A DNA stretch of 64,000 nucleotides, taken from NCBI RefSeq assembly GCF_964275005.1, contig NC_092701.1, positions 34,779,520 through 34,843,519 of the forward strand, in the 5' to 3' direction. Below, in pieces: positions 50,277-63,640 of this stretch (within the stretch, counting starts at the first letter, position 1; every line of letters starts with the position of its first letter). Source of the DNA: Diadema setosum. Lineage: Eukaryota > Echinodermata > Echinoidea > Diadematoida > Diadematidae. Below the pieces are notes generated by a model, which did not search any database, was not told the origin of the DNA, and saw nothing but the letters and a program-made list of their open reading frames with translations. A program made the position numbers and the translations under genes.

Positions 50277-52462
50277 AAGGTCCATCATTTTTTATTTCTG
50301 TTTTACAGCTTCCAGATGATTATCCTCCTTGCTTTATAAGATAAGTCAAAATTAGGTCCGTTTTCTCAAACTATTCTTTCTATGAGGCATGATTTTACTC
50401 CTCTCTACCGGGGATTTAGATCATTATTTTTATGGTCTTAAAGATGCGTTAACACAGTTCTCATACCTCATATCATGTCGTTATATCTCATGTTACTCTA
50501 TGTCTTTGATTTAGATAAACAATACTGACTAAGTATGTTATTGTACACCGCAATTGAAATAATGACATTAGTAAGAAAAATCATGAATGCAAATGAATAA
50601 AAAGATAGTAGTAACTTCAGAACTCTTGAATCATGTGTACTGCCTAGCCAGTGGGTCACAATATTCTTGAAGTTTGTAACTTTTGTACTCAGCGCCACAG
50701 ACTATTGTACATTAATTGAATAGGCGTCATTTGTGGTTGACGTAGATACAATTTATCTTTTCTAAGTAGTGCTCCAGTGAGACATATAACATGAATAAGG
50801 GTTCCAGCAATGTGACAAACAATGACAAGCAAATGTGACAACTCAAACAAATAATTGTCAGGTTTGTGTTGCCATTTATCACACATTTTAAATTAGTAAT
50901 ATTTTCAAAAGATATTCACATTTAAGTCTTTCTAAGGACTAGGTGATCTAAAGATACGGAAAGGCATATAGAAATATCCATATGCATGGTTCAATAGCCT
51001 GCGTAAGTCATCCTTATCTTGTGAATTGCCATTGCAATAGCAAATAATTTATTGCATCCAGGAAATATTTTTCGAATCTGCATTTTCAACCATAGCACTA
51101 ATATGGACATTTGGCATTAATGCTTAAAAATACCATTTTGAAAAGAAAACTAAATTAGAAACGTGTTTTTCAAAGTAAGACAAAAAATGTAAATACACTA
51201 TTTCTATTTATAAAAGACTTTTTCTGTATCTGTGTCAACAAAATGAAAACGTTTCACAAACAGGGTAATAAATTATATTCATTCATGGAATGTCAAAATA
51301 ACATGAGTACATACACACACACACACACATGCGTGTGGGTGTGTGTGCGTGTCTGTGTGTGTGCGTGCTTGAGTGAGTGTGTGTGTGCTGTATGTGTTTT
51401 TGTTCGTGCAGAAGCATTGAATTTCCGTCACATGCCCAGCTATAGTACTAGAAGATGTTCTGATTTTGCCATTACGCCGCACCAGATGACTCGCACTAGA
51501 ACGATCATAGCTTGTTATTCATTCTCCACACAACCGACTGATTTTTTTTTCACGTGTCCATTGACCTGGTGCTTTCATTTCTTTCATTTCAAATAATCTT
51601 ATCAAATGCAGACATGCTCCATCACAAGCAATTTTGCTGAGTCTGTTGACGTGAAAGAAAAAAGAAAAACCTGCACACAATGATGACGCTTTTCAGAACT
51701 TCTTCTTCCACAATGGTTCCATTTTTGTAGTCAGACACAAGGACATTTATATCGCAATGAACTTGAGCAAGAATTCAAGGCAGTCATCATTACTTGGTAT
51801 TTAAATGACATTTCACAAAAACTCGAATTCAAATGTTTCAGCAGCACCCCTCCCTCATTCACTGTATCCACCATTCTTTTCACAATAACAAGTGTGAAGG
51901 AAAGGAGGAAGCAAACACTCGTCATAATTGTGAAGTATTTTAATGCCAAACTGGGTTGATCTAGGCACTGTTACAAAAAGAACAAACAAACAAACAAGGT
52001 TGTAAGAATCGTGTATGTTTGTTCCTGTTTTATCGTTTGACTTTTTTTTTTCTTGGACACATATCACAAGAAGCACACTTCGTAAGAGAAACAAAAATTA
52101 ATCTAATCTTATAATATACTGTTGTCAAGACCGTCTCTCTTTACACGATGAGGCGTTCCGAATCGCGTGATTTTCATAATCATTTGCCACCACTGGCAAC
52201 ATACTTGTAAAGCGGTAAGGAACCCAATTGCAATAGCGGGCTGGAAGCCATGCTTATGCAACTTACTCTATTCACAATACACTCATCGTGCTCATTGTAC
52301 GGAACGAATAACAGAAATGCGTAGTTCAAATGCAGCTCCAACGATACACCATCTCTCTATCTGATCTGACTTCACATGACTAATCTTTATTGCCCTACTA
52401 AAAGTTGAAGTTGTTTATTCAAATCAATGACAGGGTAAAAGATGAAAGGAATTTCCAACTAA

Positions 52463-53465
52463 AGCCTCTCTTACATCCCGTCGTGCGTGTTTAGAAATCG
52501 TGCGGACTCGGAGTTCCTGTCAGGCGTGGAGTTGTCGCAGGGTGAAAATTAAATCGGAGGGGAAGTATGTAGTAAGTACTTAATGAGTGGGTGTGTCTTG
52601 CTCAAAGAGTGAGGCCCGCAAGTGGTCTATACGCCTTTTTGGAAGTAGGAAGAAGTAAGGAGCACGTAAGATCTCTACTTCTGTCGCACACAATGAGTGG
52701 GATAATTGTACGTGAATTGCAAGGGAAGCGTACGTTTTCAGAAATCGTACTTACGAAGTAAGAGAATCGTAAGGAGCACGGAAATGTTAAGCAAGAGAAT
52801 CGTGGGTCAAATTAGAAGAACGCACGGATAATCACAATAATATAAAAGGGTGCACTGAGTCTCTTCAGCATTCATGTGGACTCACTGCAGAAAATGTCGA
52901 CGCAGAACTGAAAGCACGCTTTCCGTATCAGCATTTATATAGGAGCACGATGCACCTGAGCATGTCTCAACATGTACTTCTGACGCACTTTTTATCATGC
53001 TGATCACCATCGTCGTCTTAGTGTGACGTACTTCACAAGTACGGTAGTAGTACTCACCACGCATTTTGGAAGTAAGTAATACGCACGAAGGAAGTGCGCT
53101 CACCCCCTTTTGTTAACACGTATATTGAAAGCAAGCGGAAAGTAAGAGTGTCTTGCGTGGTAAGTACGCCTTCGTGGGAAAATACCCCCCGAAATTGTTG
53201 CATGTTTTGCCTGCGTTACACGCACACCTATCGGACTTACTCAGTACTTTTGTCTTGCGTACTCCGAGCGTGCCCCATGCGTGCTAATTGTCTCAGCCAG
53301 GTCGTAGCGAAAAGCTGGCCGGCCAGTTTCAGGCTGCGTGCTATGCGTCGTGTTTGCGACCACCCAAAAAAAAGTACTTTCCACTTGCGTGCATCTCACT
53401 ACTTGGCCCATATTTGGCACGCAAACCACTCGTAGGAGCACGCACGACCGGATGTAAGAGAGCCT
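52463..53465. mobile_element. 1.0-kb TIR element with TAA duplication (PIF/Harbinger-like)
   Basis: The left end is AGCCTCTCTTACATCCCGTC and the reverse complement of the right end is AGGCTCTCTTACATCCGGTC (18 of 20 shared). TAA flanks both sides (52460-52462, 53466-53468). The interior is rich in GTAAG, AGTACTT and AGCACG units in both orientations. A 3-bp TWA-type duplication suggests PIF/Harbinger, but no transposase is encoded. Confidence 0.75.
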
Positions 53466-54448
53466 TAATTTATGACTTATTTGTGAAAATCTCATATACA
53501 CCCGTTTGTATTTTCTGGTCCTTTCTATAGAAAGTAAGGTCATCAAGGGATCACCACATTGTATCTAATAATGATTGATATGAAAAAAAAAAAAAATCTG
53601 TACTGCAGGGTGTGATCAATAAATTGATGGTGAGAGAATTTCTAGGGGCAATTAAAGAAGATGTTTTAGAAGTAGCTTCTATATGACCAATTCAACAACA
53701 ACAACAACAACAACAACAAGCTGTCACCAAAACTAATAATTCCGAGTAACTATAGCAGCATTTTTTCTATGAGTATAGCAATTCACGGTATTGTTCCTTA
53801 AATGCACGCCAGTCGTACTGACCGCAGTACTGATGAGTGGCCCACTGAAACATTCTATCGAAACTATGTGAAGGAAAAAAAAAGAAACAGATGGATATTT
53901 TGATCTCTGTGTTGCAAGCGTAGTGAAGTTTCATGTTATTATTGCAATTCTTCACCATGTTTCGATTTTTTTTTCATTTTTCATCAATCGTTTTTTTCCA
54001 GAGCTTACCATGCGTCTCGATTTTCAATAAAGTAGGCCCTATAGCCCTCTCTTCAACTGAAATTCCGCCACTGAGTAAACTGTAAAAGGCAAAAAAATAA
54101 GCTTGATAAGTGATCCAAAGTCACAAGCAGCTCCTTCCTTCATTGTAATGAAGACGCTGCACACACCGAGATTGTCGAGCTTGAATAAATACATCGATGA
54201 CAACATGTTGATTATGAATTAATCATGTTCTTCTCTTACATTTTTTTTTTTTTTTTTTTGTGGGGGCATTCCCAATTTACTTACTGAGGTCCATCAGTAA
54301 ATTTCCATTTCTGATCTCTTCTTTTTCCTTCTTAAGAGTGCAGTGGTATCTTTGGATTCCCAATCTTGGGGGTCTCAAACAACGTCACCTGGCGTACTAA
54401 TCCTTGTATTAGGGGAACCTTTCAAAACGTAACCTAAGTCCTATATAG

Positions 54449-57400
54449 TTAGGAGAGATATTTCTCTGCGATCCTTCTGAGGTCTGCTTCGATTAGGATT
54501 TTCTTCAGCTTCTCCCTGTTGTCGAGTCCCTGGCGATTCTTCCAGGCCTCCAGTGCACGGTACGTAGCCTCCTCGGAGTCGTTGGCGCAGCTCATCAGGA
54601 ACGAGTCCAGCTTGGCCTTCTCGAGTCCCAGTTTCAGTCCCAGCGGAATGTAGTAGTTGTGCGGCACCTCGCACGCCATTTCCCGAAGAGTCTGGGCGGG
54701 AACGTCGTTGGGTCGGTCGTCCTCCTGTCCGGACGGGCTGCAGTGAAAACAACAGAAGCGGAAATAAAATAAAGTAAAATAAATTGCATCTCTGGAATTT
54801 ACGCGCAGATGAGATATGGGAATAAACATTTATAGGGCTGATGACTACTAGCCAGATTATACGTAGGTGGAACAATATATATAGGATAGGAGACCTTTTG
54901 TTCGAATTGAAGCCGGCACGTACATCTTTATTAGACAAAATTTACAATATGTATTTGTATGTTTGTCCGCCGGTAGATGGTATATCAATCATGACTCAAG
55001 TGAAAAGGCCAGGATCTGGCAACAACAGGACGATGATAGTGGACCCTGTGGACAAACCATACCTGGACTACAAGGAAGCCCTGGGAACAGAAGACCATTA
55101 TCATAATAATGCTGCTGGATAAATGACCTCCTGTTAAAGTGGTTTAAGTCACTACAAGAGTCATGAGTGCACTCACAAGAAAACATGAATTTTGATTGTA
55201 AACCGTAATGTATGTGAGATACTTGCATAGAGAAGCTACCATGTGCTTACTTCAGTTTGTTTTCGTCGGTTTCTCGAGATGCACTCAATCTTTGACATAC
55301 ACAAGAATCATAATGTCATAAACAGTAGTTACGAAATAACAATTGATATGGGCATAGATCAAGTATATATGACCATTTAGAAAGTATCTATAACCATTTA
55401 GAAAAAATAATAAATTGGAAGAGGAAGGTATGGCAAAGGATAGATATTCATAATATTCCTCCCCGAGACATGATACCGTAATTTGCTGTACTTACAATGG
55501 TCCTTCGCCCTCTGCCGTTGGGCTCAGAAAAGAAAAGCTACTTTGACTAGACGTCCTCCGACCTGGAGCAAAAAAAAAAAAAAAAAATGAAAAGACATTT
55601 CACCTTTAAACGGACGTCAAATGTCATGTTACGTAATGTCATGTCACATGATGGTATGTAATGCCACATTATAATGAGATGTGTTATAATAAAAAGAGGG
55701 ATATCGTGAATAGGATTGTACGATGCGACAATCCTTCGTTTCCTAGGTAATCATGTTCATGTATGACATTAAATCCGTTGTCATATAAGTTACAGACATC
55801 ATTCATTCCAACATAGAGTTCCTTGTACATACCATGGGCATGTGCCCGTTCTTATGATTGCAAAACTGATTGCAGAAAGGGGGTGTCTAATAACGGGGGA
55901 AAAATCGCTTAAAGGTTATCCCGAAAGTAATGCATAGGACGCCCTCCCTCTTTGAAGTTCATTAATAACAGCAACAGCTCTACTAAAACATGGAACTAGC
56001 AGTAATAGAAGCTGATCTCACCGTGAGAAGGAATGTTTACGTGACAGATCATGTCGACTGTCTTGGTGGCAAAGGTCACGAAGATTTTCACGTCCTTCGA
56101 CTGGTGTCTCGTGCAGTTCACCTGGAAGTCCACGGAATTGCGATGGAACTCAATGACGTCACACGTTGACAGGGTCTTCTCCTACGTACAGAAGGTCGTT
56201 ACATATTCGATCGTATTATGATCAATGGAGTAAGAAAACGTCTTTATCGAGGTCGCATAACATTTCTTGAAGTTACAGCCAAAATCGTTTGATGTCAATA
56301 CTAATGATAATGATACTTGTAATGGAAACTTATTTGAGGACAATCTTACGAATGACATGAACAGTTGGAGAAAGGAGTGTTATATGATGACAAGACTACC
56401 AAATGAACAGAAAAGGGTTCCATTAGATCGTAAGGCTGGCGTCACACTGTCTCGAGTTTGACACAAGATGCTAATACGAATATGAAGCTTTGCAAGATCT
56501 TCGGGTATTTTGTTGTTGTTGGTTTTTTTTTTTGGGGGGGGGGTGGGGCTGGGTCTTGCCAAAGATTTTGCAACCGCTCGAGAAGTTGCTGCCACAGCCT
56601 GGGAAATTCCAACGCCGCGGCGGTCATACAATGACTTCAGTACCCTCACGAATGACCCGATGTTCGTTCAATCAGAGCCAACATTGGACATTTTCCTTCA
56701 TCTTGTAATTCCATTTTTGCTCAATATTTCGGGACATTGCTAGACTGCATGAGTTAAAAAGAAATAGCCATGGAGGCCGAGTTAGGAAAGACCACCGGAA
56801 GAGTCTTACCTCCACGCTTTCGCCATCTTGGCATTTCACGACGATATCATTAGTGTCATCCATGCGAAGCTTTAGGACGAAGTTCTTGCCGATGTGCGCT
56901 GGTTTCACGGCGTAAGGGGAGGTGGCAGCCATGTCCTCCAACATCATCTGTGCCAAGTCGAACAGTCGAGTAAAGATAACAGAAAATTAATAGTATGCTT
57001 TGTACTCCTTATCAAGACAAGACAAGACAAATCGTGCGAAGATATAATTCGAAACAATGTTAACACACTGTGCTAATTAATCAAAATTCTTGCAGACGAT
57101 AGGAGCTCTGACGAGTTACAAGACACATCAGTGCAAATGAATTACAGAGACTGTTCGTGAAATAACCTTGTCCATGCCTTCCGTGTGATCGTAAATCATG
57201 ACGTTGATGATTGGTTTCCTTGTTGCCGGCATCCATTTTGGGATGAATGGGCGCAGAGACAGCTTCTTGTACACCTCGCTGCCCATTACCGACACGGAGT
57301 ACTTTCCTGAGCGTTCCATCTCCAGTTCCAGTTTATTTTCATCTATTGAACATCTCGCTAGGTGGATGGAATCGAGGTGGGAGGAGGAAAGAGGGAAGAC

Positions 57401-60400
57401 ATGCAGGTAGTTATTATGAATAATGAGAACCCCCATTATCACCACTGTGGCTACATTTACTGACCTACGCTGCACGCTGCATTATCAGTAATGTTTCATG
57501 TAACAAAAATCTCATGAGTTCACTCTCCCTCTTTCAAACAACAGATATGCATAAAACTCGCGCTGCAACTCGAGAATACGGTAATTTATTCTTCCCCGAA
57601 TAGAAGAAGATACTTCTGGAGTCAAAATGAATGTTCTCTGTACAATAGGAACACTTTTCTTGAGTTTCATGCGTTATAAACACTGTCGCGAGTTTCCACT
57701 GGAACCGAAGGCTCTCTTCCGAGTGATATAGTAGCCTGTTCAAATCTAGGTGTTTTACCAGTAAATTACTCGCAGTTCTTAGTAGTATTCTGACTGGGTA
57801 GTACCCGCCAAGATGAACAAGTTCATGAATTCGATGACGTCAAAGAGAGCAACTGGACACAAGTCACCAACTGTCTATAAACACGACCAAGCCAAAAAGG
57901 GTCTTTCTTACAACATTTTCTAGAAAAAGAGAAGAGCGTTTGGTTCATGAATCTCATGAGGGCAGGATTCAAAATGAAAGGTCAAAATTGGTGAAACCCT
58001 TATAAATAACGTGACGCGAACTTACGTCGGGAAAGCCTCTGTGTTCCACTTCCGCCGGTCCTGCCGGCGTCATCCTCGTGATGGACAAAGACCTCCATGT
58101 CCTGCGACCACGAGCTGAGGCTGTGGGGTAGGGTCAGCGTGGCGGGCTTCTCTAGCGTCATTCCCGCGGGAGTGAAGTGGACGTCGGGCGAGATGCAGAA
58201 ACCGCTGCCCGCCGCCGCCGAGCCGCCAGATTCTCTCGACAGCTCTACGCCGATCTTCTTCCTCTGGCCCCGCGGGATGGCGCCCGGTGGTACTTTGAGG
58301 GAGAACCCGTACGTCTTGCTCGAGATCTCTCCACCTTCCATGCCTATGTACTTGGACACGAAGACGGGACTAGCCCTCCCTGCATTGTCATCAAGAGATT
58401 TTTGGCATAAATCAGAGATGAAGCAAATACACTGAGTGTTTGCAATTTGTTTTGAAGGGTTATCACAACGACAGAAAATGACATCATGGCAAGTAGCTCA
58501 AGATCTAAAGGTTTTTAACCTTTAAACTTAAACTAACCTTTTCGTCCAAAAATTTAGTGAAAAGTCCGAGACTAAATAGTGTGCACAATAGGAATGGAGA
58601 AGAAAAGGATTCCTAAAGCCACAGGCACGGTTGGTAGCGTCAAAAAAAGCCCTTAAACCCGACAGCAAAAGCCACATAAACCATTTCTCATCGACACATG
58701 GCTGTTTCTTCCACCATGACATCTTGACCATGTAATGCATGTTGTAGAATACACTTAAGTTGTTGTTTGACGTCATAGGAGCAGGAATCCAAACACAATA
58801 TTGCTCCTTATTACACTAATTGTTCCACAATCGAGTTTGAAGTTTCTGAAATCCATGAATAGGAGTGGGACAACCGGCTTTCGTCTCCTGCATTATCATA
58901 TTGGGTTTTTTCTCTCTCCCTCTCTCTCCCTCTTTCTCTCCCTCCTCCTCTTGCTCTTTTTCTTTCTTTCTCTCTCTCTCTCTCTCTCTCTCTGTTAAAC
59001 ACATATGCGCACATACAAACACACACACACACACGAAGACATTTCCGCAAGCACATGAACACACTTCACTTACGGTTACCTGTTTCATTCCTATCCAACT
59101 CCAGAGGTGGGATCGTTTGTTTGGTTGCGATGGTCAATTTCTCTCCCATTTCTTGCGACAAGGTATCCTCCTTTTCCTTCCCTGGAGTTCCTTGAGGACT
59201 ACAAAACAGAGGAATAAGCTGAATGTAATGCTTACAAAAACTCCACAATGTGTTATCCAATCCAGATTTTTCTTCTTCTTTAAACTAATCTGTTGGTTAC
59301 CGACAAACTGAAGTGCTAATGCAACCTGGGCAATCTGCATTATACCTTTATCGATGTTTGGAAATGTATTATATATAAATTATATACATTCATATACATA
59401 CATGAAATCATATCATATTGATCTTACCGTCGTTTTTCTGGTTTTTCTTTCGTCTCAAGTAGCACAGGTCTTGTGTCAATGCTGGTGCCGGTGCTGGGGC
59501 CGGGGCCGGGGCCAAAATGTTTTGAAGCACTCCTATTAGAACTGTCCTTCTTTTGTTTTTCTCCCTCATTCTCCCTCTTCTCATGTTCTTTTCCATTTCT
59601 TGTAGCAAAAACAACGAAACAAAGAGAACATGTTTTCCACTTCAAAAATCTTCGACAACCTACCTATATTGTCGGCTAGAAAGCACAAATTATCTTACAC
59701 TTTCTTATGAAACACCAATAATTATGTATTGGTGAAATCAGAATGGAAAGACAGAGTACCAGAAAAAATGAAGCCTGTAGAATGTTTGTTAAAGGAAGCT
59801 TGTAGAATAAAGAAAGAATAGTATACCCACATTGCCGTGTTTCCTGCGACTGATGTGAAGCGACATTAATCAAATGAAACATACAGAGCTATTATACTCA
59901 GAACGAAACGCCGTTTTTTTTTTTATGACATTACATTTTAAAGTGTGAAGACTTACATGTCACTGGAAGTTTGCGTTTTGTCGGGTTCTTTCTCTTCTTG
60001 GTTGGTCTCAACAAGGACAGGACCAATGTTCTGTGACGTCAAGGTCTCAGCTGGAGGGTCCTTATTGAGGTCCTTGTCTTCTTTTGACTCCACTGGGGTT
60101 TTCTTCTCACTGTGTAGAGGGATAAACAATACAACGTATATGTGTGCAACTCTTTCGTGTGTTGCCAAAGTTTGTTCGCTTGTTTATTTCTTTGCAATGA
60201 AGGAGGATCATGCATATCGTCTTGCTACTTTGGAAACGATTATACCACATCTTGCCTAGATAAAATGTCATTATTTACCAAAGTGGTCTATCTGAAACAT
60301 GGTAGATGTATACACGTGTATAAGGGAAAAAAGAAAACCATGCCATGGAAGTCCGCAGCATAATATGCAATGTCGGCAATTTATATTTTTACTATGTTTC

Positions 60401-62557
60401 AACTTTTTTCTATTCCTTTAACTTTGTTGTGTAAAGATTAACCATGACAGCCTAAAACACAAACAACATGATTGCTTAATCATACACGAATTTTGTCGGA
60501 ACGATCGTGATGACGATGACAACAATGGGAATGATAATGATAGTCGTTATGCACTTTTCTCTTCTGTGGGGTATGGGGTAGAAAATTCAATCTGTTTTAA
60601 GTTCATATCAAATAGAAAATACACTCATAGGGATCACTGAGTTGCATCCTCTACATCTCCGAATTGACTGTGACAAATCAATGAGCCAAATAGATCAATG
60701 ATCGATGAGCCAAATAGATCAATGATCAAAATAGATCAATGAGCCAAAAAGCTCAGCAGTAACGTTTTAACCCACTGACTCTCATGTAAGGTAATTTTTA
60801 TATAGAGTCATTACATGCCATGCACTGTTTGTTCTCATTCGCAGTGAGTCAAACGACTTACACTTGTTCTTGACTGATATCTCGTGGAGGATTATTAGGG
60901 TCGGAGCGGACCGCGTTATCGGCGAATAACTTCCTCCTCGGACGTTTACCACTTGCCTCTCTTGCAGACGTTTTGTTTTTCCTGTAAATGTCACATCATT
61001 ACTTTGTTTAAGAATAGACAACATTGATTTGTTGACAGTAAAGCAGTCTTTTAAGAAATTGGATGGTCATTCACTCAAGGCGCACATGCCATGATTATCC
61101 CTGTGGAATGAAAAATAACTTGTATTCCTCTTACCAGAGTAAAATATGTGCATCCCATTCTGAAAGTCTGGGTATCAATGGTTGTGTACTTTCATTTATC
61201 TAACAGTGCTACTGTATGTTCCATTTAAAATATTTTGAAATTGCTGCGCTGAATGTTATATTTTTTAAGTTAGTTGCATGAATTAGACATGACTACATTA
61301 AATCCAACGAAACCAAATTAGAGTTATTATGTATGTAAAAACAATCTTCCTTATTTCTTAACAATGCTTAAAATTGATAGTTTCCTCATTTCTAAAACTG
61401 ACTCCAATAATCTGTAAATCATGATAACTGCAATTTTTTTTAAAGCAACTCTTAAAATGCCGGACGTTTGCTGTGACAAGAGTATTTCTTCAATCCTTGC
61501 TTCACACAACGTGATTATAGATCTGTCATCATCTGAGGCAAAACACACATGCACTTTTTGAAGTTGTGATTAATAAATTCATCTCTGTCAGTGTTTAAAG
61601 GCCACCAGAGAGCTATCGATGACCCGATATGATTTTCAACAGAGAAGATGTGTTAAGGTGTCGATGATCATCACATACATATTCAAAAGAGAATACCACA
61701 GACATGTCAAAGTGGATTAAAACGACTCACTTGAGTCCTTCCATCATAGATTTGTAGATGTGTATGATGTTGCCCATCTGTATGACGAGATAACCAGCCG
61801 AAGAGGTGAACAGCGCCCTCAAACTTAGGATTGACATGGTGTGCGTGATTTTTGTTCGCCGGATCTCTTCGTAGCTGTCGTCGAGCACGACGACTTCGAG
61901 CACCTTCGGCGTGATGCCTTTGACGAAAAGTACGTACACTTCGTCGTGAGGTCCTTTGACGCAAGTGTTGACGAGCGTCCGCCCGACTGTCATTACGGGA
62001 GTGGTGTCGACGCGAGGGTAGTTGTAGAAGTCCATCGCGACGATGCGTTCCTTGAACCGCACGAGGATCAAGCCCGTACTCACAGGGATTATCCCTTTCA
62101 CCTTCTCGTCGACGGGCAGGGACATGGCAGCTTCCCCGGTGGCGTATTTCACCACGAGGATGTTTCCGTTGTACCGTTTGAACTCGGCGACGAACACGAC
62201 GTCATCAGCGACGGCGACGGCGGTGATCTGTTCAACGTTGGCGGGTTTGCCATTCTTGTTGATCGCGAAGTTGCTGACGTAGTGGCCATTCACGTTGTAC
62301 ATAATTAATCGGTTCCCCGACTCGACATTGATGACTCTGTCAGGTCCGAACCGCGTGCAGTTGTCGATCACCGTATCCCCTGAGAAGCCGGCGATGTCGG
62401 TGTCCGTCCCCTTGGCCACGTTAAGCCTGCTGTAGAAATGTCTGTCATCTTTGTTACTATGGGTCAGCACCGTGTTTTTGTTCAAACTGCACAGGATGTC
62501 ACCCTTGTCCGAGATTTCTTCAACCTTCTTCAGCCACAGCTCTTGACTTTTGGCCAT
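54449..62557 (-). CDS. Propeller-like / ZU5 / UPA / death-domain protein
   Basis: Predicted cytosolic signalling adaptor; no signal peptide or membrane helix is visible. Eleven exons join in phase on the minus strand: 62557-61731, 60981-60862, 60109-59957, 59598-59428, 59198-59074, 58379-58026, 57357-57167, 56947-56810, 56181-56022, 55562-55496, 54737-54449 (TAA), giving 864 residues. Residues 1-275, all in exon 1, are beta-rich with about six repeats of roughly 45 residues, resembling a beta-propeller (inference). Residues 276-465 are a Lys/Glu/Pro-rich linker. ZU5 covers about 473-580 (YIGMEGGEISSKTYGFSLKV; VHFTPAGMTLEKPATLTLPH). UPA covers about 584-745 (INVMIYDHTEGMDK; then AHIGKNFVLKLRMDD). 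The death domain is about 770-864 (LREMACEV; YRALEAWKNRQG; LKKILIEADLRRIAEKYL). ZU5-UPA-DD is known from UNC5, PIDD and ankyrins; the N-terminal part here is none of theirs. No PIDD-type His-Phe-Ser self-cleavage site is seen at the ZU5-UPA junction. Start: first ATG of the long exon; an upstream non-coding exon is possible. Confidence 0.88.
58911..58993. repeat. (CT)n tract
   Basis: An 83-base CT-rich stretch in the intron upstream of the ZU5 exon. Arg-Glu frames opposite it are artefacts of the repeat. Confidence 0.93.
60677..60750 (+). repeat. Short direct repeats ATGAGCCAAATAGATCAATG
   Basis: Three to four partial copies of a unit of about 23 bp with GAGCCAAA and TAGATCAATGA lie in an intron of the death-domain gene. 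Confidence 0.85.
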
Positions 62558-63640
62558 TTCCTCAAACTTGCTTCAAGCTAACATGCCATCACAAAACGGA
62601 ACGTCTTGTACACAGGAAGGAATAAGAATAAGAACTTGTGGGTTGAGATGCGACATCAAATATGACCTTCTTCCTTATAACCCATGTCTGATGACAAGAA
62701 ATATGTGTGGCCCCAAAGACTAATGTGATTAAATTATTATCAGACTTGAAGACAGCTAGTGAGTTAAATGTTCAGCACATCCAGACAGCACTGTACGTCC
62801 TTTATTGAAGATTATGGAAATTACCAGCACCTGATTGAATCGATGAACAATATTCTCAATAACGATTGCTTATAAGGTACATGTATCATGTAGGCAAATA
62901 TTGATTTACTGCACTAATAGGCCCGCAACAAAATATTGATGGCGACTAAATCTATCCATCAATAACCGTGTCATCAAGCTATACTTAAAAAGCCTGTAAA
63001 TGCACGCTAAGCAAACATAACACGATTATAAATCGCTCCTACATAAGTGTCCCGTCGCAAAGAAAAACACCTAACTGTTGTGCAGTTTGAGCTGTTAATG
63101 TGTCTGTCAATAAGAACTATTAGACTTTCATCACAGAGGAGAAATGATTTACAATTCCATTTATTGTCGTACGTGATATGTGTGATACACATTCATAAGG
63201 ACTACACAAAGCTAAAAATCCTGCCAAGTAACCAACCCATGCATTTATTCAGATTGTTTCAGCTGCACAATTGGTTCCTATTTCCCGAAGAGTTATAATG
63301 TCAGCTTCCATATCATAAAGCAGTTTTGGAACGACGATTCAATAAGTGTAGGCAAACACAGGAAAGACAGATTAAGGCACTTGAAATGGATACAGATAGC
63401 GCTAAGACTAATGGCTTTCCAATATTTCAGTGCTACTGCCAATGAAGTGAAACGAAAGTGACAAATGTGACAGCTCACCGCGAAAGATTGAAGATGGGCC
63501 TACTTACGATGGTCACGCTCATGGAACTACAAGCAGCACATGATCAGCAGGGCGTCAAAATGTCATACAGAAATATTTATACCCACCAGCAGGGATATTC
63601 ACGAGATAACCATTCGTTTGAAAACATAGCGATTTAACCG
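62558..63640. other. Region upstream of the death-domain gene
   Basis: This is AT-rich and holds no supported exon. It should contain the promoter and 5' UTR of the minus-strand gene starting at 62557; no TATA box at a convincing distance was identified. Confidence 0.5.

Larger units (their letters stand above)
48821..54448. other. Intergenic region between the transporter and the death-domain gene
   Basis: This is convergent intergenic DNA. It holds a 244-bp foldback (50033-50276), a mixed CA/TG tract (51311-51400) and a 1.0-kb TIR element (52463-53465). No gene is supported. Confidence 0.7.

Noticed and set aside
58811..59088. Arg-Glu-rich frames suggesting a charged protein
   Set aside because: They are translation of the CT/GA microsatellite in an intron.
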